64,000 nt of DNA from Paracoccus sanguinis (GTDB lineage Bacteria; Pseudomonadota; Alphaproteobacteria; Rhodobacterales; Rhodobacteraceae), in NCBI RefSeq assembly GCF_900106665.1, contig NZ_FNNA01000005.1:62001-126000 (forward strand). Direction: 5' to 3'. The translations under genes were made by a program, and so were the position numbers. Position 1 is the stretch's first letter. Each line of letters opens with the position of its first letter. The notes beneath the pieces are model-generated. The model did no database searches. It saw nothing but the letters and a program-made list of their open reading frames with translations, and had not been told where the DNA came from. Below, in pieces: positions 29,713-38,134 of this stretch.

Positions 29713-29907
29713 ATGAACATTTTCAGCGGCATCGGCGGGATCATCCTGTTCGCGCTCGACATCTGGGCGATCGCCTCGGTGATCAACTCGAACGCCGAAC
29801 GATCGTCAAAGATCATCTGGACGCTGGTGATCGCCTTCCTGCCGGTGATCGGGCTGATCGCCTGGTGGTTCATGGGGCCGAAGGCGAATTATCAGGGGCG
29901 GGTGTAG
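29713..29907 (+). CDS. PLDc_N-type small membrane protein, 64 aa
   Basis: Starting at the second of two adjacent ATGs with GGAGG seven bases upstream, the product has two hydrophobic helices (GGIILFALDIWAIASVI and IIWTLVIAFLPVIGLIAWWF) joined by a short polar turn. The spacing LPVIGLIAWWFMGPK fits the phospholipase D nuclease N-terminal (PLDc_N) domain seen in many small membrane proteins. The function is unknown. It follows hslU after a hairpin. Confidence 0.75.
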   Translation: MNIFSGIGGIILFALDIWAIASVINSNAERSSKIIWTLVIAFLPVIGLIAWWFMGPKANYQGRV

Positions 29908-29958
29908 ACGCGCGGATCGTCAGTTGACGGGAGCCCCCGGCCCCGGAACATCTGCGCC

Positions 29959-31158
29959 ATGACCGCGCTTCTCATCTCTCCATCCGGCCCCGCCACGCTT
30001 GAGCGTGATGATCTGGTGTCGGGGCTCTCCGAACACTGGCTGCAGGAGTTGCTGCACGGCCATCCCCAACTCATCCCGCTGGACGAGATCGAACCCGGCA
30101 CAGGCCGCTTCATCCCGGTGGTCCGCGAACTGGCGATCCCCAAGCCCGGCGGGACCGTCTTTCTGGACCTGTTCGGTCTGACCGCGTTCGGTCGTCCAGT
30201 GCTGATCGAGTGCAAGCTCTGGCGCAATCCGCAGGCACGGCGCGAGGTCATAGCCCAGATCCTCGAATACGCGGCGCTGCTGCGGCGGTGGAGCTATGCG
30301 GACCTGACCGCCCGGCTGAAACCCAGGCTGGAGCCGGTGCTGGCGGCCCAGCAGAACCCGCTGTTCGAGCTTGCGCGCCGTGGCGGCTCGCCCCTGTCCG
30401 AAGCCTCCTTTACCGACGCGGTGTCGGCGAACCTGCGGCAGGGAGACTTTCACCTGCTGATCGCCGGTGACGGCATCCGCGAGGACATGATGGCCATCGC
30501 CGAGCACATCGGCGATTCGGGAGCCCGTCTGGCGCTGATCGAGTTTCGCCGCTGGTCCGACGGCAACGGCAATATCGTCGTCACCCCTCACGTGCCGTTC
30601 CGCACGCAGGTCGTCCGCCAGCGGGTGCTGGTCGATGGCACAGGAGCCGCGCTGACGATTGAGGAGGAGGGTGCCGAGGACCGGATCGCTGCCGCACCCG
30701 ACACGGCCCCGACAGTCGCCTCGCCCGAGCGACAGGCCACCCTCGCCGCAAACCGGGCGTTCTGGCAGCGGTTCATCGACACGTGCCGGTTCGACCACCC
30801 GGATCAGCCGCCACCCCGCCATGGCGGCAACAACTGGGCCAAGATTCCCCTGCCCGAGCCGGCGCGCTGGATCACGGCCTATCGCTGGAATGACCCGCGC
30901 TGGAAGGGCCGCGCAGGTCTGACGCTGGTCGAGCAGGAGGGTGCTGACCTCTTTGCGCGCCTTGCTGCCATGGCCCCGGAGATCGAGATGGAAATGGCGC
31001 CCTTCCCCGTGCGGTGGGGCGCGATCCTCAATCCAAGCCGGACATGCTTCAGCCTAGATGAGCCAGAGGGTTGCACAGACACGATCGGATGGTTGTGTGC
31101 CGCGTCAAACCGGATGGTGTCAGTTCTTCGCCCGGTGCTGGCCGACCTCAAGGGCTGA
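29959..31158 (+). CDS. orphan PD-(D/E)XK nuclease-fold protein
   Basis: A 399-residue protein not assigned to a named enzyme. In residues 65-107 the pattern VFLDLFGLTAFGRPVLIECK, then LWRNPQARREV and QILEYAALL, matches a PD-(D/E)XK core: Asp70, then Glu84-Cys85-Lys86, and Gln100 in the following helix. The C-terminal ~130 residues (from RAFWQRFIDTC) resemble the DUF4268-like partner domain of similar proteins. Codon use and base composition are less GC-biased than in neighbours. It lies alone between housekeeping genes, with its 3' end overlapping the lipocalin gene by 39 nt. DNA repair, a solitary defence nuclease or a mobile-element remnant are all possible. Confidence 0.6.
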   Translation: MTALLISPSGPATLERDDLVSGLSEHWLQELLHGHPQLIPLDEIEPGTGRFIPVVRELAIPKPGGTVFLDLFGLTAFGRPVLIECKLWRNPQARREVIAQILEYAALLRRWSYADLTARLKPRLEPVLAAQQNPLFELARRGGSPLSEASFTDAVSANLRQGDFHLLIAGDGIREDMMAIAEHIGDSGARLALIEFRRWSDGNGNIVVTPHVPFRTQVVRQRVLVDGTGAALTIEEEGAEDRIAAAPDTAPTVASPERQATLAANRAFWQRFIDTCRFDHPDQPPPRHGGNNWAKIPLPEPARWITAYRWNDPRWKGRAGLTLVEQEGADLFARLAAMAPEIEMEMAPFPVRWGAILNPSRTCFSLDEPEGCTDTIGWLCAASNRMVSVLRPVLADLKG

Positions 31159-31683
31159 GTGGCTGACCCGGATCAACCCGTTCACATCGAACCCCTTGTC
31201 CCGCGCCAGCCCGACCAGTCGGTCGTAGGTCGCCTGATCCATCCGCGGCTCGCGGGCGAGGATCCACAGATAGCCGCGGTTCGGGCCCGAGATCATTGCC
31301 CAGCGGTACGCCTCGTCCAAGGCGAAGACGTGGTAGCCGCCGGGAAAGCCGGGGAAGAAGGTGACGCCGAGGCTCGCCACGTCGGGGGCGCCGAGGAAGC
31401 GGGCGGTGCCCTCGATCGAGCGCCATTCGCCGTCCTTGCGACCGCGGTTCAGCACCCGGACCGAGCCGTCGGGGTTCAGAGTGTAGTCTGCGGTCACGTC
31501 GGTCATGCCGCGCTCGAAGCGGTGGTCGAGGCGGGCGATCTCATGCCAGCGGCCCATGTAGCGCTGGGCCTCGAAGCCGGTCACCGGCTCAATCCCCGCG
31601 GGGACGCGGGTCATCACCGCGCGCGAACAGGCAGCGGCCGCGGCGAGGGCGGCAAGGCCGATGGCGAGGGTGCGGATGCGCAT
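31120..31683 (-). CDS. bacterial lipocalin (Blc-like) lipoprotein
   Basis: The 187-residue product has a lipoprotein signal (AALAAAAACSRA) and the lipocalin Gly-x-Trp signature in YMGRWHEIARLDHRFERG. The segments VTADYTLNPDGSVRVLNRG and YRWAMISGPNRGYLWILAREP match Blc. These outer-membrane lipocalins bind lysophospholipids or fatty acids and are often stress induced. Its 3' end overlaps the convergent PD-(D/E)XK gene. Confidence 0.92.
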   Translation of the reverse strand: MRIRTLAIGLAALAAAAACSRAVMTRVPAGIEPVTGFEAQRYMGRWHEIARLDHRFERGMTDVTADYTLNPDGSVRVLNRGRKDGEWRSIEGTARFLGAPDVASLGVTFFPGFPGGYHVFALDEAYRWAMISGPNRGYLWILAREPRMDQATYDRLVGLARDKGFDVNGLIRVSHSALEVGQHRAKN

Positions 31684-31752
31684 GGGTGACCTCCCGTTGT
31701 TTGGCGCTCAACGCGCGGGGCGGGGGTTTGGCTGCATCCGCGTCAGCGCGGA

Positions 31753-32397
31753 TCAGAACGGGACGTCGGCCGAGAAGGTCATGGTGACGTTCGAATCCGG
31801 GTGGCGCAGGCGCAGCGTCTCGGCGTGCAGCATCAGGCGGGGAAACTCGGCCGCGGCGCCCGTGGCATAGAGCGGGTCACCCAGGATCGGGTGGCCGAGA
31901 TGGGCCATGTGCACCCGCAACTGGTGGCTGCGGCCGGTCAGGGGGGTGAGGCGCACCCGGGTCTCGTCGTCGCCCGCGCGGATCACCCGCCAGTCGGTCT
32001 GCGCCGGGCGGCCCTCGGGGTGGATCATCTGCCGCGGGCGGTTCGGCCAGTCGACCATCAGCGGCTGGTCGACGGTGCCCGTGCGGCCCTCGACTCGGCC
32101 CCAGACGCGGGCGACGTAGGATTTCCGCACCCCCCGCGTCTCGAACTGGCGCGACAGGTGGCGCTGGGCGTGGGGCGTGAGGGCGAAGACCATCACCCCC
32201 GAGGTGTCGAGGTCCAGCCGATGCACCAGCAGCACGGTGGGAAACGCCACGCGCAGGCGGGAGATCAGGCAGTCGGCGCGATCCTCGCCGCGGCCGGGGA
32301 CCGACAGCAGCCCCTCGGGCTTGTCCACGACGAGGATCTGGTCGTCGTCGTGGATCAGCCGCGGCTGGGCCTCGGTCGGGCGATAGACGAAGCTCAC
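31753..32397 (-). CDS. RluA family 23S rRNA/tRNA pseudouridine synthase
   Basis: The 214-residue product begins at GTG 32397, which overlaps the stop of the upstream LysE gene (GTGA). HRLDLDTSGVMVFALT contains the catalytic Asp of RluA-type synthases, LTPLTGRSHQLRVHMAHLGHPILGDPLY is the second signature and MLHAETL the third. There is no S4 domain, so it resembles RluA/RluC short forms. The RNA target is unknown. It is the last gene of an overlapping leftward set. Confidence 0.92.
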   Translation of the reverse strand: MSFVYRPTEAQPRLIHDDDQILVVDKPEGLLSVPGRGEDRADCLISRLRVAFPTVLLVHRLDLDTSGVMVFALTPHAQRHLSRQFETRGVRKSYVARVWGRVEGRTGTVDQPLMVDWPNRPRQMIHPEGRPAQTDWRVIRAGDDETRVRLTPLTGRSHQLRVHMAHLGHPILGDPLYATGAAAEFPRLMLHAETLRLRHPDSNVTMTFSADVPF

Positions 32398-33017
32398 CGC
32401 GCGACCAGCCGCAGGGCGAGCCCGGCGAACATCACCGTGGCGATGCGGTTCAGCACCCCCAGATGCGCCCCGAGCCGCGCCCCGAGCCATCCGGCGACGA
32501 GCCCGTAGCCCATCGTCACCAGCGTGCCGGTGAAGGCGAAGATCAGGCCCAGCGCCAGCAGCTGGTGCCAGATCGGGCCATAGTCGGGGCGGGTGAACTG
32601 CGGCAGGAAGGCCAGCAGGAACAGCACCGGCTTGGGGTTGAGAAGGTTCGACAGCGCCCCGCGCCGGATCACGTTCCACGGCCGCACCGCGCCGCGGGCC
32701 GCGCCCTGCGGCGCGGCGTGCCAGCTTTTCCAGGCCAGCCACAGCAGATAGCCCGCGCCGATCCACTTGATCGCGGTCAGCGCGGCCGGATGCGCGGCGA
32801 TCACCGCCCCCAGCCCGGCGGTGGCCAGCAGCACATGGACCACCACCCCCATGCCGACCCCCAGCCCGGCCAGGGCGCCCGCCCGAGGTCCCCCCTGCAG
32901 CCCGCAGGCGGTGGCGAAGAACACGTCCTGCCCGGGGGCAAAGTTCAGCACCAGCCCGCCGGCGACAAAGCCCAGCAACTGCGCCAGCGGGATTTTGGCG
33001 AGCGTGTCCCAGATCAT
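32394..33017 (-). CDS. LysE/RhtB family amino acid exporter
   Basis: The 207-residue product has about six membrane helices and the family signature LVLNFAPGQDVFFATACGLQGG near the N-terminus. SNLLNPKPVLFLLAFLPQF is the second conserved block. It would export an amino acid or homoserine lactone-like compound across the inner membrane; the substrate is unknown. The ATG at 33017 overlaps the upstream GFA gene stop by four bases. Confidence 0.92.
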   Translation of the reverse strand: MIWDTLAKIPLAQLLGFVAGGLVLNFAPGQDVFFATACGLQGGPRAGALAGLGVGMGVVVHVLLATAGLGAVIAAHPAALTAIKWIGAGYLLWLAWKSWHAAPQGAARGAVRPWNVIRRGALSNLLNPKPVLFLLAFLPQFTRPDYGPIWHQLLALGLIFAFTGTLVTMGYGLVAGWLGARLGAHLGVLNRIATVMFAGLALRLVAR

Positions 33018-33397
33018 CCGGTCGACCCGCGCGGGAATTGCGGCAGGCCGTCGGCGATGTCGTAATAGTCGCCCTTGTCGCCCACCCAGACATGCCGCAG
33101 CAGCCGCATCCCCGCGGGCGGGTCCAGCGTCCCGGCGGAAATCTCGGTGTCCCCGGTCGCGACGGTGCGCCAGAACAGCGACGACCCGCAGGTAGGGCAG
33201 AACCCCCGTTCGCCCGTTTCGGACGAGCGGTACCACGTCACCGGGCCCTCGATTTCGACATGGCCCGCGTTCAGCCCCGCCCAGACATGGCCCGACCAGC
33301 GCCGGCACTGGCTGCAATGGCAGGCGACGATGCCCTCGGCCGGGCCGTCGAGTTCGAAGCGGACCGCGCCGCACAGGCATCCGCCGCGCAGGGTCAT
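33014..33397 (-). CDS. GFA/CENP-V family zinc protein (copy 1)
   Basis: A 127-residue protein with the family cysteines in GGCLCGAVRF, VACHCSQCRRWSG and GFCPTCGSSLFWR. These bind zinc and define the GFA fold shared with glutathione-dependent formaldehyde-activating enzyme. It ends HVWVGDKGDYYDIADGLPQFP, a common ending in this subfamily. It is about half identical to the gene upstream and likely arose by tandem duplication. It is shorter than true Gfa (192 residues, encoded near 57 kb), so a role in formaldehyde metabolism is not implied. Confidence 0.9.
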   Translation of the reverse strand: MTLRGGCLCGAVRFELDGPAEGIVACHCSQCRRWSGHVWAGLNAGHVEIEGPVTWYRSSETGERGFCPTCGSSLFWRTVATGDTEISAGTLDPPAGMRLLRHVWVGDKGDYYDIADGLPQFPRGSTG

Positions 33398-33818
33398 TGC
33401 TGCGCGTCCTGTGGCAGGCGTCGGCGATGTCGTAGTAATCGCCCTTGTCGCCGACCCAGATGTGGCGTTCGAGCCGCAGCCCGGTCGGCGCGTCGATGCA
33501 GCCCAGCGCCACGTCGGTGTCGCCGCGGCCGATGGCGCGCCAGAACATCGACGACCCGCAGGTGGTGCAGAAGCCGCGCTCGGCCTTGTCGGACGAGCGG
33601 TACCAGCGGATGTGCTCGGCCCCCTCGATGGTCAGCCGGTCGTCGGGGACCGGGACGGCGGCCCAGACATGGCCCGACCAGCGCCGGCACTGGCCGCAGT
33701 GGCAGGCCGCCACATCGGGCAGCGGGCCGCGCATGGTGACGCGGATCGCGCCGCAGAGACAGCGCGCGGTGCGCCGGGCGTCGGGGTCAGAGCTTGCCTC
33801 AGAGCGTGCCAAAGACAT
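33394..33818 (-). pseudogene. GFA/CENP-V family protein (copy 2), frameshifted at its 3' end
   Basis: From the ATG at 33818 the frame encodes a normal GFA protein (RCLCGAIRV, AACHCGQCRRWSGHVW, GFCTTCGSSMFWRA, HIWVGDKGDYYDIAD). At the last few codons near 33420 it shifts: copy 1 has GGCAGGCCGTCGG on the plus strand where this copy has GGCAGGCGTCGG, one C fewer. Restoring that base gives DGLPQDAQQ and a TGA overlapping the start of copy 1. Without it the frame runs through the next two genes. The span is 425 nt, one short of 426. Only the last nine residues are affected, so the protein could still fold, or this is a sequencing error. Confidence 0.8.
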
Positions 33819-34251
33819 CCTGCATCATCCCTTCGAGCGCCGCCTGGTCGGCGGGTGTGAACGCATCGGGGCGGTCGCTGTCGATGTCGAGCACCCCGAT
33901 CAGCCGCCCGGCCCTCCCGAACACCGGCACGACGATCTCCGACCGGGTCGAGCTCGAGCAGGCGATGTGGCCGGGGAAGGCCTCGACGTCGGGCACGAGC
34001 TGGGTCTCTCCGGTCCGGGCGGCGGCGCCGCAGACGCCGCGCTCGAACGGGATCGTCAGGCAGCCATGCCCGCCCTGGTAGGGGCCGACCTTCAGCACCC
34101 CGGGGGCGGTGACGCGGTAGAAGCCGGTCCAGTCGAAGCGGTCGTCGGCGTGGTGCAGCTCGCCCGCGACGGTGGCCATCAGCGCGACCTGGTCGGTCTC
34201 GCCTTCGGTCAGGGCGCGGATGCGGGTGCGCAGGTCGGTCCAGTCGGTCAT
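33799..34251 (-). CDS. msrC: GAF domain free methionine-R-sulfoxide reductase
   Basis: The 150-residue product is a single GAF domain of the fRMsr type, which reduces free Met-(R)-sulfoxide. WTGFYRV, LKVGPYQGGHGCLTIPF, RGVCGAAARTGET and HIACSSSTRSEIVVPVF contain the three conserved cysteines used for catalysis and disulfide relay. VLDIDSDRPDAF is the usual end block. It is the first gene of the overlapping leftward set and its start is 50-60 nt from a 13-G homopolymer. The gene symbol follows E. coli msrC. Confidence 0.88.
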   Translation of the reverse strand: MTDWTDLRTRIRALTEGETDQVALMATVAGELHHADDRFDWTGFYRVTAPGVLKVGPYQGGHGCLTIPFERGVCGAAARTGETQLVPDVEAFPGHIACSSSTRSEIVVPVFGRAGRLIGVLDIDSDRPDAFTPADQAALEGMMQDVFGTL

Positions 34252-34298
34252 GGCGCTCAGGCTAGCGGCTTCCGGCGCGGCCGGGAAGCGGGGGATGC

Positions 34299-34311
34299 GG
34301 GGGGGGGGGGG
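34299..34311. repeat. 13-bp poly-G tract
   Basis: An unbroken run of 13 G lies directly after the hslV stop codon (34312-34314) and 48 nt before the start of the msrC-type gene on the same strand. Tracts of this length are prone to slippage and to sequencing error. Confidence 0.95.
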
Positions 34312-34869
34312 TCAGCCGGCGATCGTCTCGACGGTCAGGTTGCCGTTGGTATAGACGCAGATCTCGGCCGCGATCGCCATGGCGCGGCGGGCGATGGTCT
34401 CGGCGTCGAGGTCGGTCTCCATCAGCCCACGGGCCGCGGCGAGCGCGAAGTTCCCGCCCGAGCCGATGGCGGCCACGTCATGCTCGGGCTCGAGCACGTC
34501 GCCCGCGCCGGTCACGACGTAAAGCTGGGCGCCGTCGGTGACGATCAGCATCGCCTCGAGGTTGCGCAGGTACTTGTCGGTGCGCCAGTCCTTGGCCAGC
34601 TCGACGCAGGCGCGCTGCAGCTGGCCCGGCGCGGCCTCGAGCTTCTTTTCCAGCCGCTCGAGCAGGGTGAAGGCGTCGGCGGTCGAGCCGGCGAAGCCCA
34701 CCACCACGTCGCGCCCGCCCGGCGAGAGGCGGCGGACCTTGCGCGCCGTGCCCTTCATCACCGTCTGCCCGACGCTGACCTGCCCGTCGCCGGCGACCAC
34801 CACCTGCCCGGCCCGGCGGACCGCGAGGATCGTCGTGCCGTGCCAGCCGGGAAACCTGTCGTCGCTCAT
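34312..34869 (-). CDS. hslV: HslV peptidase subunit of the HslVU protease
   Basis: HslV is the proteasome-like threonine peptidase partner of HslU. In this 185-residue product the catalytic Thr is Thr12 in [11 protein letters not shown], exposed after removal of a short propeptide. [26 protein letters not shown] and [17 protein letters not shown] are family blocks. The gene is separated from hslU by about 4.7 kb and lies in the opposite orientation, whereas the two are usually adjacent. Confidence 0.96.
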   Translation of the reverse strand: MSDDRFPGWHGTTILAVRRAGQVVVAGDGQVSVGQTVMKGTARKVRRLSPGGRDVVVGFAGSTADAFTLLERLEKKLEAAPGQLQRACVELAKDWRTDKYLRNLEAMLIVTDGAQLYVVTGAGDVLEPEHDVAAIGSGGNFALAAARGLMETDLDAETIARRAMAIAAEICVYTNGNLTVETIAG

Positions 34870-34997
34870 GCCTGCGCCTCCGTTCGTTCTGCCGGGTCAG
34901 ATAGGGGCGCGGGCGCGCCGGCGCAACGCGCGCTTCCGAAGCGGCGCAGCGGGGCCTAGGGTGGCGGCGCCCAGCCACCCCTCGTGACGGCCGATCC

Positions 34998-35891
34998 ATG
35001 CCCACCCTGCGCGTCTATCTGCACGGCTCGATGCTGCGCACCGCCCGGGCCGGGACGTTCCCGGCGATGGCGGTGCTGCAGGCAGCGGCCGAGTCGCGCG
35101 GCTGGCGGGTGGCGTTCGAGCCGGCGGGGCCGGCTGCCCAGCAGGTGCCGCCGCCGGCCGGCGACTTTGCGTTGCTTCACATGAAACGTCCGCTGCATCC
35201 GCGGACCCTGACGCTGCGGCGGGCCTATCACTACCCGTTCTGGCGGATCGAGCCGGTGGCCGAGCGCTGGCGCTTTGCCGTCGCCCGCGCCGTCTTCGAT
35301 CCGGCCGAGGTGGATGGTGAGGCCGCCGCGGCCTTCGTGCGCCGGCTGCGGGCGCGGGTGCTGCCCGGTCCGCCGCCGACCCGGGACGGGCCGATCCTCG
35401 TGCCGCTGCAGGGCCATCTGCGCCGGCACCGCTCGTTCCAGTCGATGAGCCCGGTCGAGATGCTCGCCGCGGTCTGCGCCACGGGCGAGCCCGTCACCGC
35501 CACGCTGCACCCGCGCGAACGCTACGATGCCGAGGACCACGCCGCGCTGGCGGCGCTGGCGGCGCGCTACCCCCGGCTGACGATCGGCGGCGACACGCCG
35601 GCGCTGCTGCGCACGTGCCGGTTCGTGGCGACCCAGAACAGCGCCGTGGCGTTCGACGGGCTGATCCTTGGCAAGCCCGCGGTGCTCTTTGCCCAGATCG
35701 ACTTCCACCACGTCGGGCTCAACGTGGCCGAACTGGGGGCCGAGGCGGCGCTGGCCGCAGCCGCGGCCGCGGCGCCGGATTTCGCCCCCTATCTCTGGTG
35801 GTTCCTCAAGCGCCACAGCATCGACGCCCAGGCGCCTGACGCGGGCGAGCGGATGCTGGCGGCGATGCGGGCCGGGGGCTGGCTGCTCTGA
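34998..35891 (+). CDS. capsule polysaccharide KpsS/KpsC-like protein
   Basis: A 297-residue cytosolic protein of uncertain function. The C-terminal half resembles capsule biosynthesis glycosyltransferases of the KpsC/KpsS type: TIGGDTPALLRTCRFVATQNSAVAFDGLILGKPAVLFAQIDFHH has the ordering of their CMP-Kdo binding region, and VPLQGHLRRHRSFQSMSPVEML is a second match. KpsS initiates the poly-Kdo linker of group 2 capsules. No kps genes, polymerase or exporter are close, so this is an orphan; it may act on another surface glycan. Confidence 0.6.
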   Translation: MPTLRVYLHGSMLRTARAGTFPAMAVLQAAAESRGWRVAFEPAGPAAQQVPPPAGDFALLHMKRPLHPRTLTLRRAYHYPFWRIEPVAERWRFAVARAVFDPAEVDGEAAAAFVRRLRARVLPGPPPTRDGPILVPLQGHLRRHRSFQSMSPVEMLAAVCATGEPVTATLHPRERYDAEDHAALAALAARYPRLTIGGDTPALLRTCRFVATQNSAVAFDGLILGKPAVLFAQIDFHHVGLNVAELGAEAALAAAAAAAPDFAPYLWWFLKRHSIDAQAPDAGERMLAAMRAGGWLL

Positions 35892-35967
35892 CCGCGCTGC
35901 CCTTGCGCCGCCCCGCCCTGCGCGGCAGGGTCTGGCGCGGCAGCGCGCAGCAGAAAGGGCCGGGGGC

Positions 35968-37185
35968 ATGGCGGAACGGGTGGTCATCGTCGGGGCCGGT
36001 CAGGGCGGGCTGCAGGCGGCGGCCTCGCTCAGGGCCGAGGGGTTCGCCGGGCCGGTCACGCTCATCGGCGACGAGCCGGGCCTGCCCTACCAGCGCCCGC
36101 CGCTCAGCAAGGCCTACATGAAGGACGGCGACGCCAGCCGCCTCGCCCTCAAGCCCGAGAGCTTCTTTGCCCAATCCGACATCGACTATCGCCCCGCCAC
36201 CATCGTCGCTGCCATCGACCGGGCGGCGGGCGAGGTCGTGCTGGCGGGCGGGGCGCGGGTCGGCTTCGACCACCTGATCCTCGCCACCGGTGCCCGCAAC
36301 GCGGTGCCGCCGCTGCCGGGGCTCGATCTGCCCGGGGTGCATGGGCTGCGGGGGCTTGCCGACGCCGCGCGGCTGCGCGACGCGATGGGGCGGGCGCGGC
36401 GCGCGGTGGTGATCGGGGGCGGGTTCATCGGGCTCGAGTTCGCGGCCGTGGCCGCGGCGGCCGGGGTCGCGGTCACGGTGCTCGAGGCCGCCGACCGGCT
36501 CATGGCCCGCGCCGTGACCCCGCCGACCTCGGCGCGGTTCCTCGACTTTCATCGCGGTGCGGGGGTGGACGTACGGCTTTCGACGCTCGGCGCGGGCGTG
36601 GCCGGCACCGATGCGGCCGAGGGCGTCGTGCTGACGGACGGCACCACGCTGACGGCCGACCTGGTGCTGCTCGCCACCGGGGTCCGGCCGAACGTGGAAC
36701 TCGCCGCCGAGGCGGGACTCGCGGTTGCCAACGGCATCGTCGTGGACGGGCATCTGCGGACCGCCGATCCGCGCATCTTCGCCATCGGGGACTGCGCCAG
36801 CTTCCCGCTCGACGGCCGCGCCACGCGGCTCGAGTCGGTTCAGGCGGCGGCCGACCACGCCCGCCACGTCGCCCGCAGCATCGCCGGGCAGGACCAGCCG
36901 CCCTATGCCGCGCTGCCGTGGTTCTGGTCCGACCAGGGGCCGCTGAAGCTGCAGATCGCCGGGCTCTCCGAGGGCTGGGACGACACCCACGCACTGCGCG
37001 ATGCCGAGGGCGCGGTGGACACGGTGCTGGTGTTCCGCGCCGGCCGGCTGATGGCGGTCGAGACGGTGAACCAGGCCGGCCGCCACATGGCGGCGCGCAA
37101 GCTGCTGGCGGGCCCACCGCTCATGCGCGAGACGCTGGCCGCAGCGGATTGGGACCTGCGCGCGGTGCTGGCGGCGGCGGGCTGA
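35968..37185 (+). CDS. NAD(P)/FAD-dependent ferredoxin/rubredoxin reductase-type oxidoreductase
   Basis: The 405-residue product has the FAD-binding start VVIVGAGQGGLQAAASLRAEG, the family block GLPYQRPPLSKAYM, the NAD site VVIGGGFIGLEFAAVAAAAG and the second FAD motif IFAIGDCASFPL. The C-terminal domain contains PWFWSDQGPLKLQIAGL, typical of ferredoxin reductases that serve oxygenases or cytochrome P450s. It moves electrons from NADH to a small iron-sulfur protein. No ferredoxin or oxygenase is adjacent. The start at 35968 removes an unrelated upstream extension. Confidence 0.9.
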   Translation: MAERVVIVGAGQGGLQAAASLRAEGFAGPVTLIGDEPGLPYQRPPLSKAYMKDGDASRLALKPESFFAQSDIDYRPATIVAAIDRAAGEVVLAGGARVGFDHLILATGARNAVPPLPGLDLPGVHGLRGLADAARLRDAMGRARRAVVIGGGFIGLEFAAVAAAAGVAVTVLEAADRLMARAVTPPTSARFLDFHRGAGVDVRLSTLGAGVAGTDAAEGVVLTDGTTLTADLVLLATGVRPNVELAAEAGLAVANGIVVDGHLRTADPRIFAIGDCASFPLDGRATRLESVQAAADHARHVARSIAGQDQPPYAALPWFWSDQGPLKLQIAGLSEGWDDTHALRDAEGAVDTVLVFRAGRLMAVETVNQAGRHMAARKLLAGPPLMRETLAAADWDLRAVLAAAG

Positions 37186-37189
37186 GGGG

Positions 37190-38134
37190 TCAGCCCGTCG
37201 GCTCGGACGCGGCCTTGGCGGCCGCCGCCCGTTCTTGCGCCATCTCGCGGGCCAGCGCGCGGGCCTTGCGGGCCTGGACGAAGCGGCGGTGACGGTCCAG
37301 CTCGACGTTGATCAGCGCGCCGAGCATCACCGAGAACCCGGCGAGATAGAACCACATCAGCAGCGCCACCACCGCCCCGATCGAGCCATAGATGCGGTTG
37401 TAGCTGTTGAAGCTGGCGAGGTAGGCCGAGAACCCCACCGACGCCGCGCCCCAGGCGAGGGCCGCGAACAGCGACCCCCAGGTGAAGATCGGCGTGCGCG
37501 GGGTTTTGACGTTGGGCCCGTAGCGGTACAGGATGCCGATCCCGATCATCACGATGGCGAACATCGCCACCCACGGCACCGAGCTGACCAGCCAGCTGCG
37601 CAGCGGGCCGTAGTCGAGGAAGTTGAATGCCAGCGGGACGATGACGATGGTGGCAAGCCCCATCAGCACCACGCCGACGATGGCGAGCGTCAGCACATAG
37701 GCCAGCACGAACCCGGTCAGGGTCGAGTGGGACCGCACCCCGTAGGCCGCGTTCAGCCCGCGGACCAGCGCGTCGACCCCGGCCCGCGCGGCAATGGTCG
37801 CCACCACGAACGAGATCGCCGAGGCCCAGCCGAGCTGGGTGCGCCCGCCCGAGGTCAGGGCGTCGATCTGCGAATGCAGGATCTCGGCCGCGCCGCCGGG
37901 GATGAAGTCGTCGACGTAGCGGTCGTAGTCCTGGATGATCGCCGGATCGAACCACAGCCCCCACAGCGCGATCAGCGCCGCCATGCCGGGAAACACCGCG
38001 AACATCGCATAGAATGCCACGCCCGCGGCGATCAGGCCCATGTGGATCTTGTCCATCCGCTCGAACAGCGCGGTGATGAAATGCCAGCTGTCGTGCATGT
38101 AATCGACGAACCAGCGGAACGCGGAACGGATCAT
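37190..38134 (-). CDS. YihY/BrkB family inner-membrane protein
   Basis: The 314-residue product starts at 38134 with an ATGA overlap to dnaQ. It has six predicted membrane helices, with blocks [26 protein letters not shown] and [31 protein letters not shown] that define the YihY/virulence factor BrkB family. The function is not settled; transport or envelope roles have been suggested. It is the last gene of the aroE-coaE-dnaQ unit. Confidence 0.9.
   Translation of the reverse strand: MIRSAFRWFVDYMHDSWHFITALFERMDKIHMGLIAAGVAFYAMFAVFPGMAALIALWGLWFDPAIIQDYDRYVDDFIPGGAAEILHSQIDALTSGGRTQLGWASAISFVVATIAARAGVDALVRGLNAAYGVRSHSTLTGFVLAYVLTLAIVGVVLMGLATIVIVPLAFNFLDYGPLRSWLVSSVPWVAMFAIVMIGIGILYRYGPNVKTPRTPIFTWGSLFAALAWGAASVGFSAYLASFNSYNRIYGSIGAVVALLMWFYLAGFSVMLGALINVELDRHRRFVQARKARALAREMAQERAAAAKAASEPTG

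Noticed and set aside
32394..33818. A 474-residue GFA-LysE fusion protein
   Set aside because: The fusion arises only because the second GFA copy lost a base and its stop; the middle part is copy 1 in the wrong frame.
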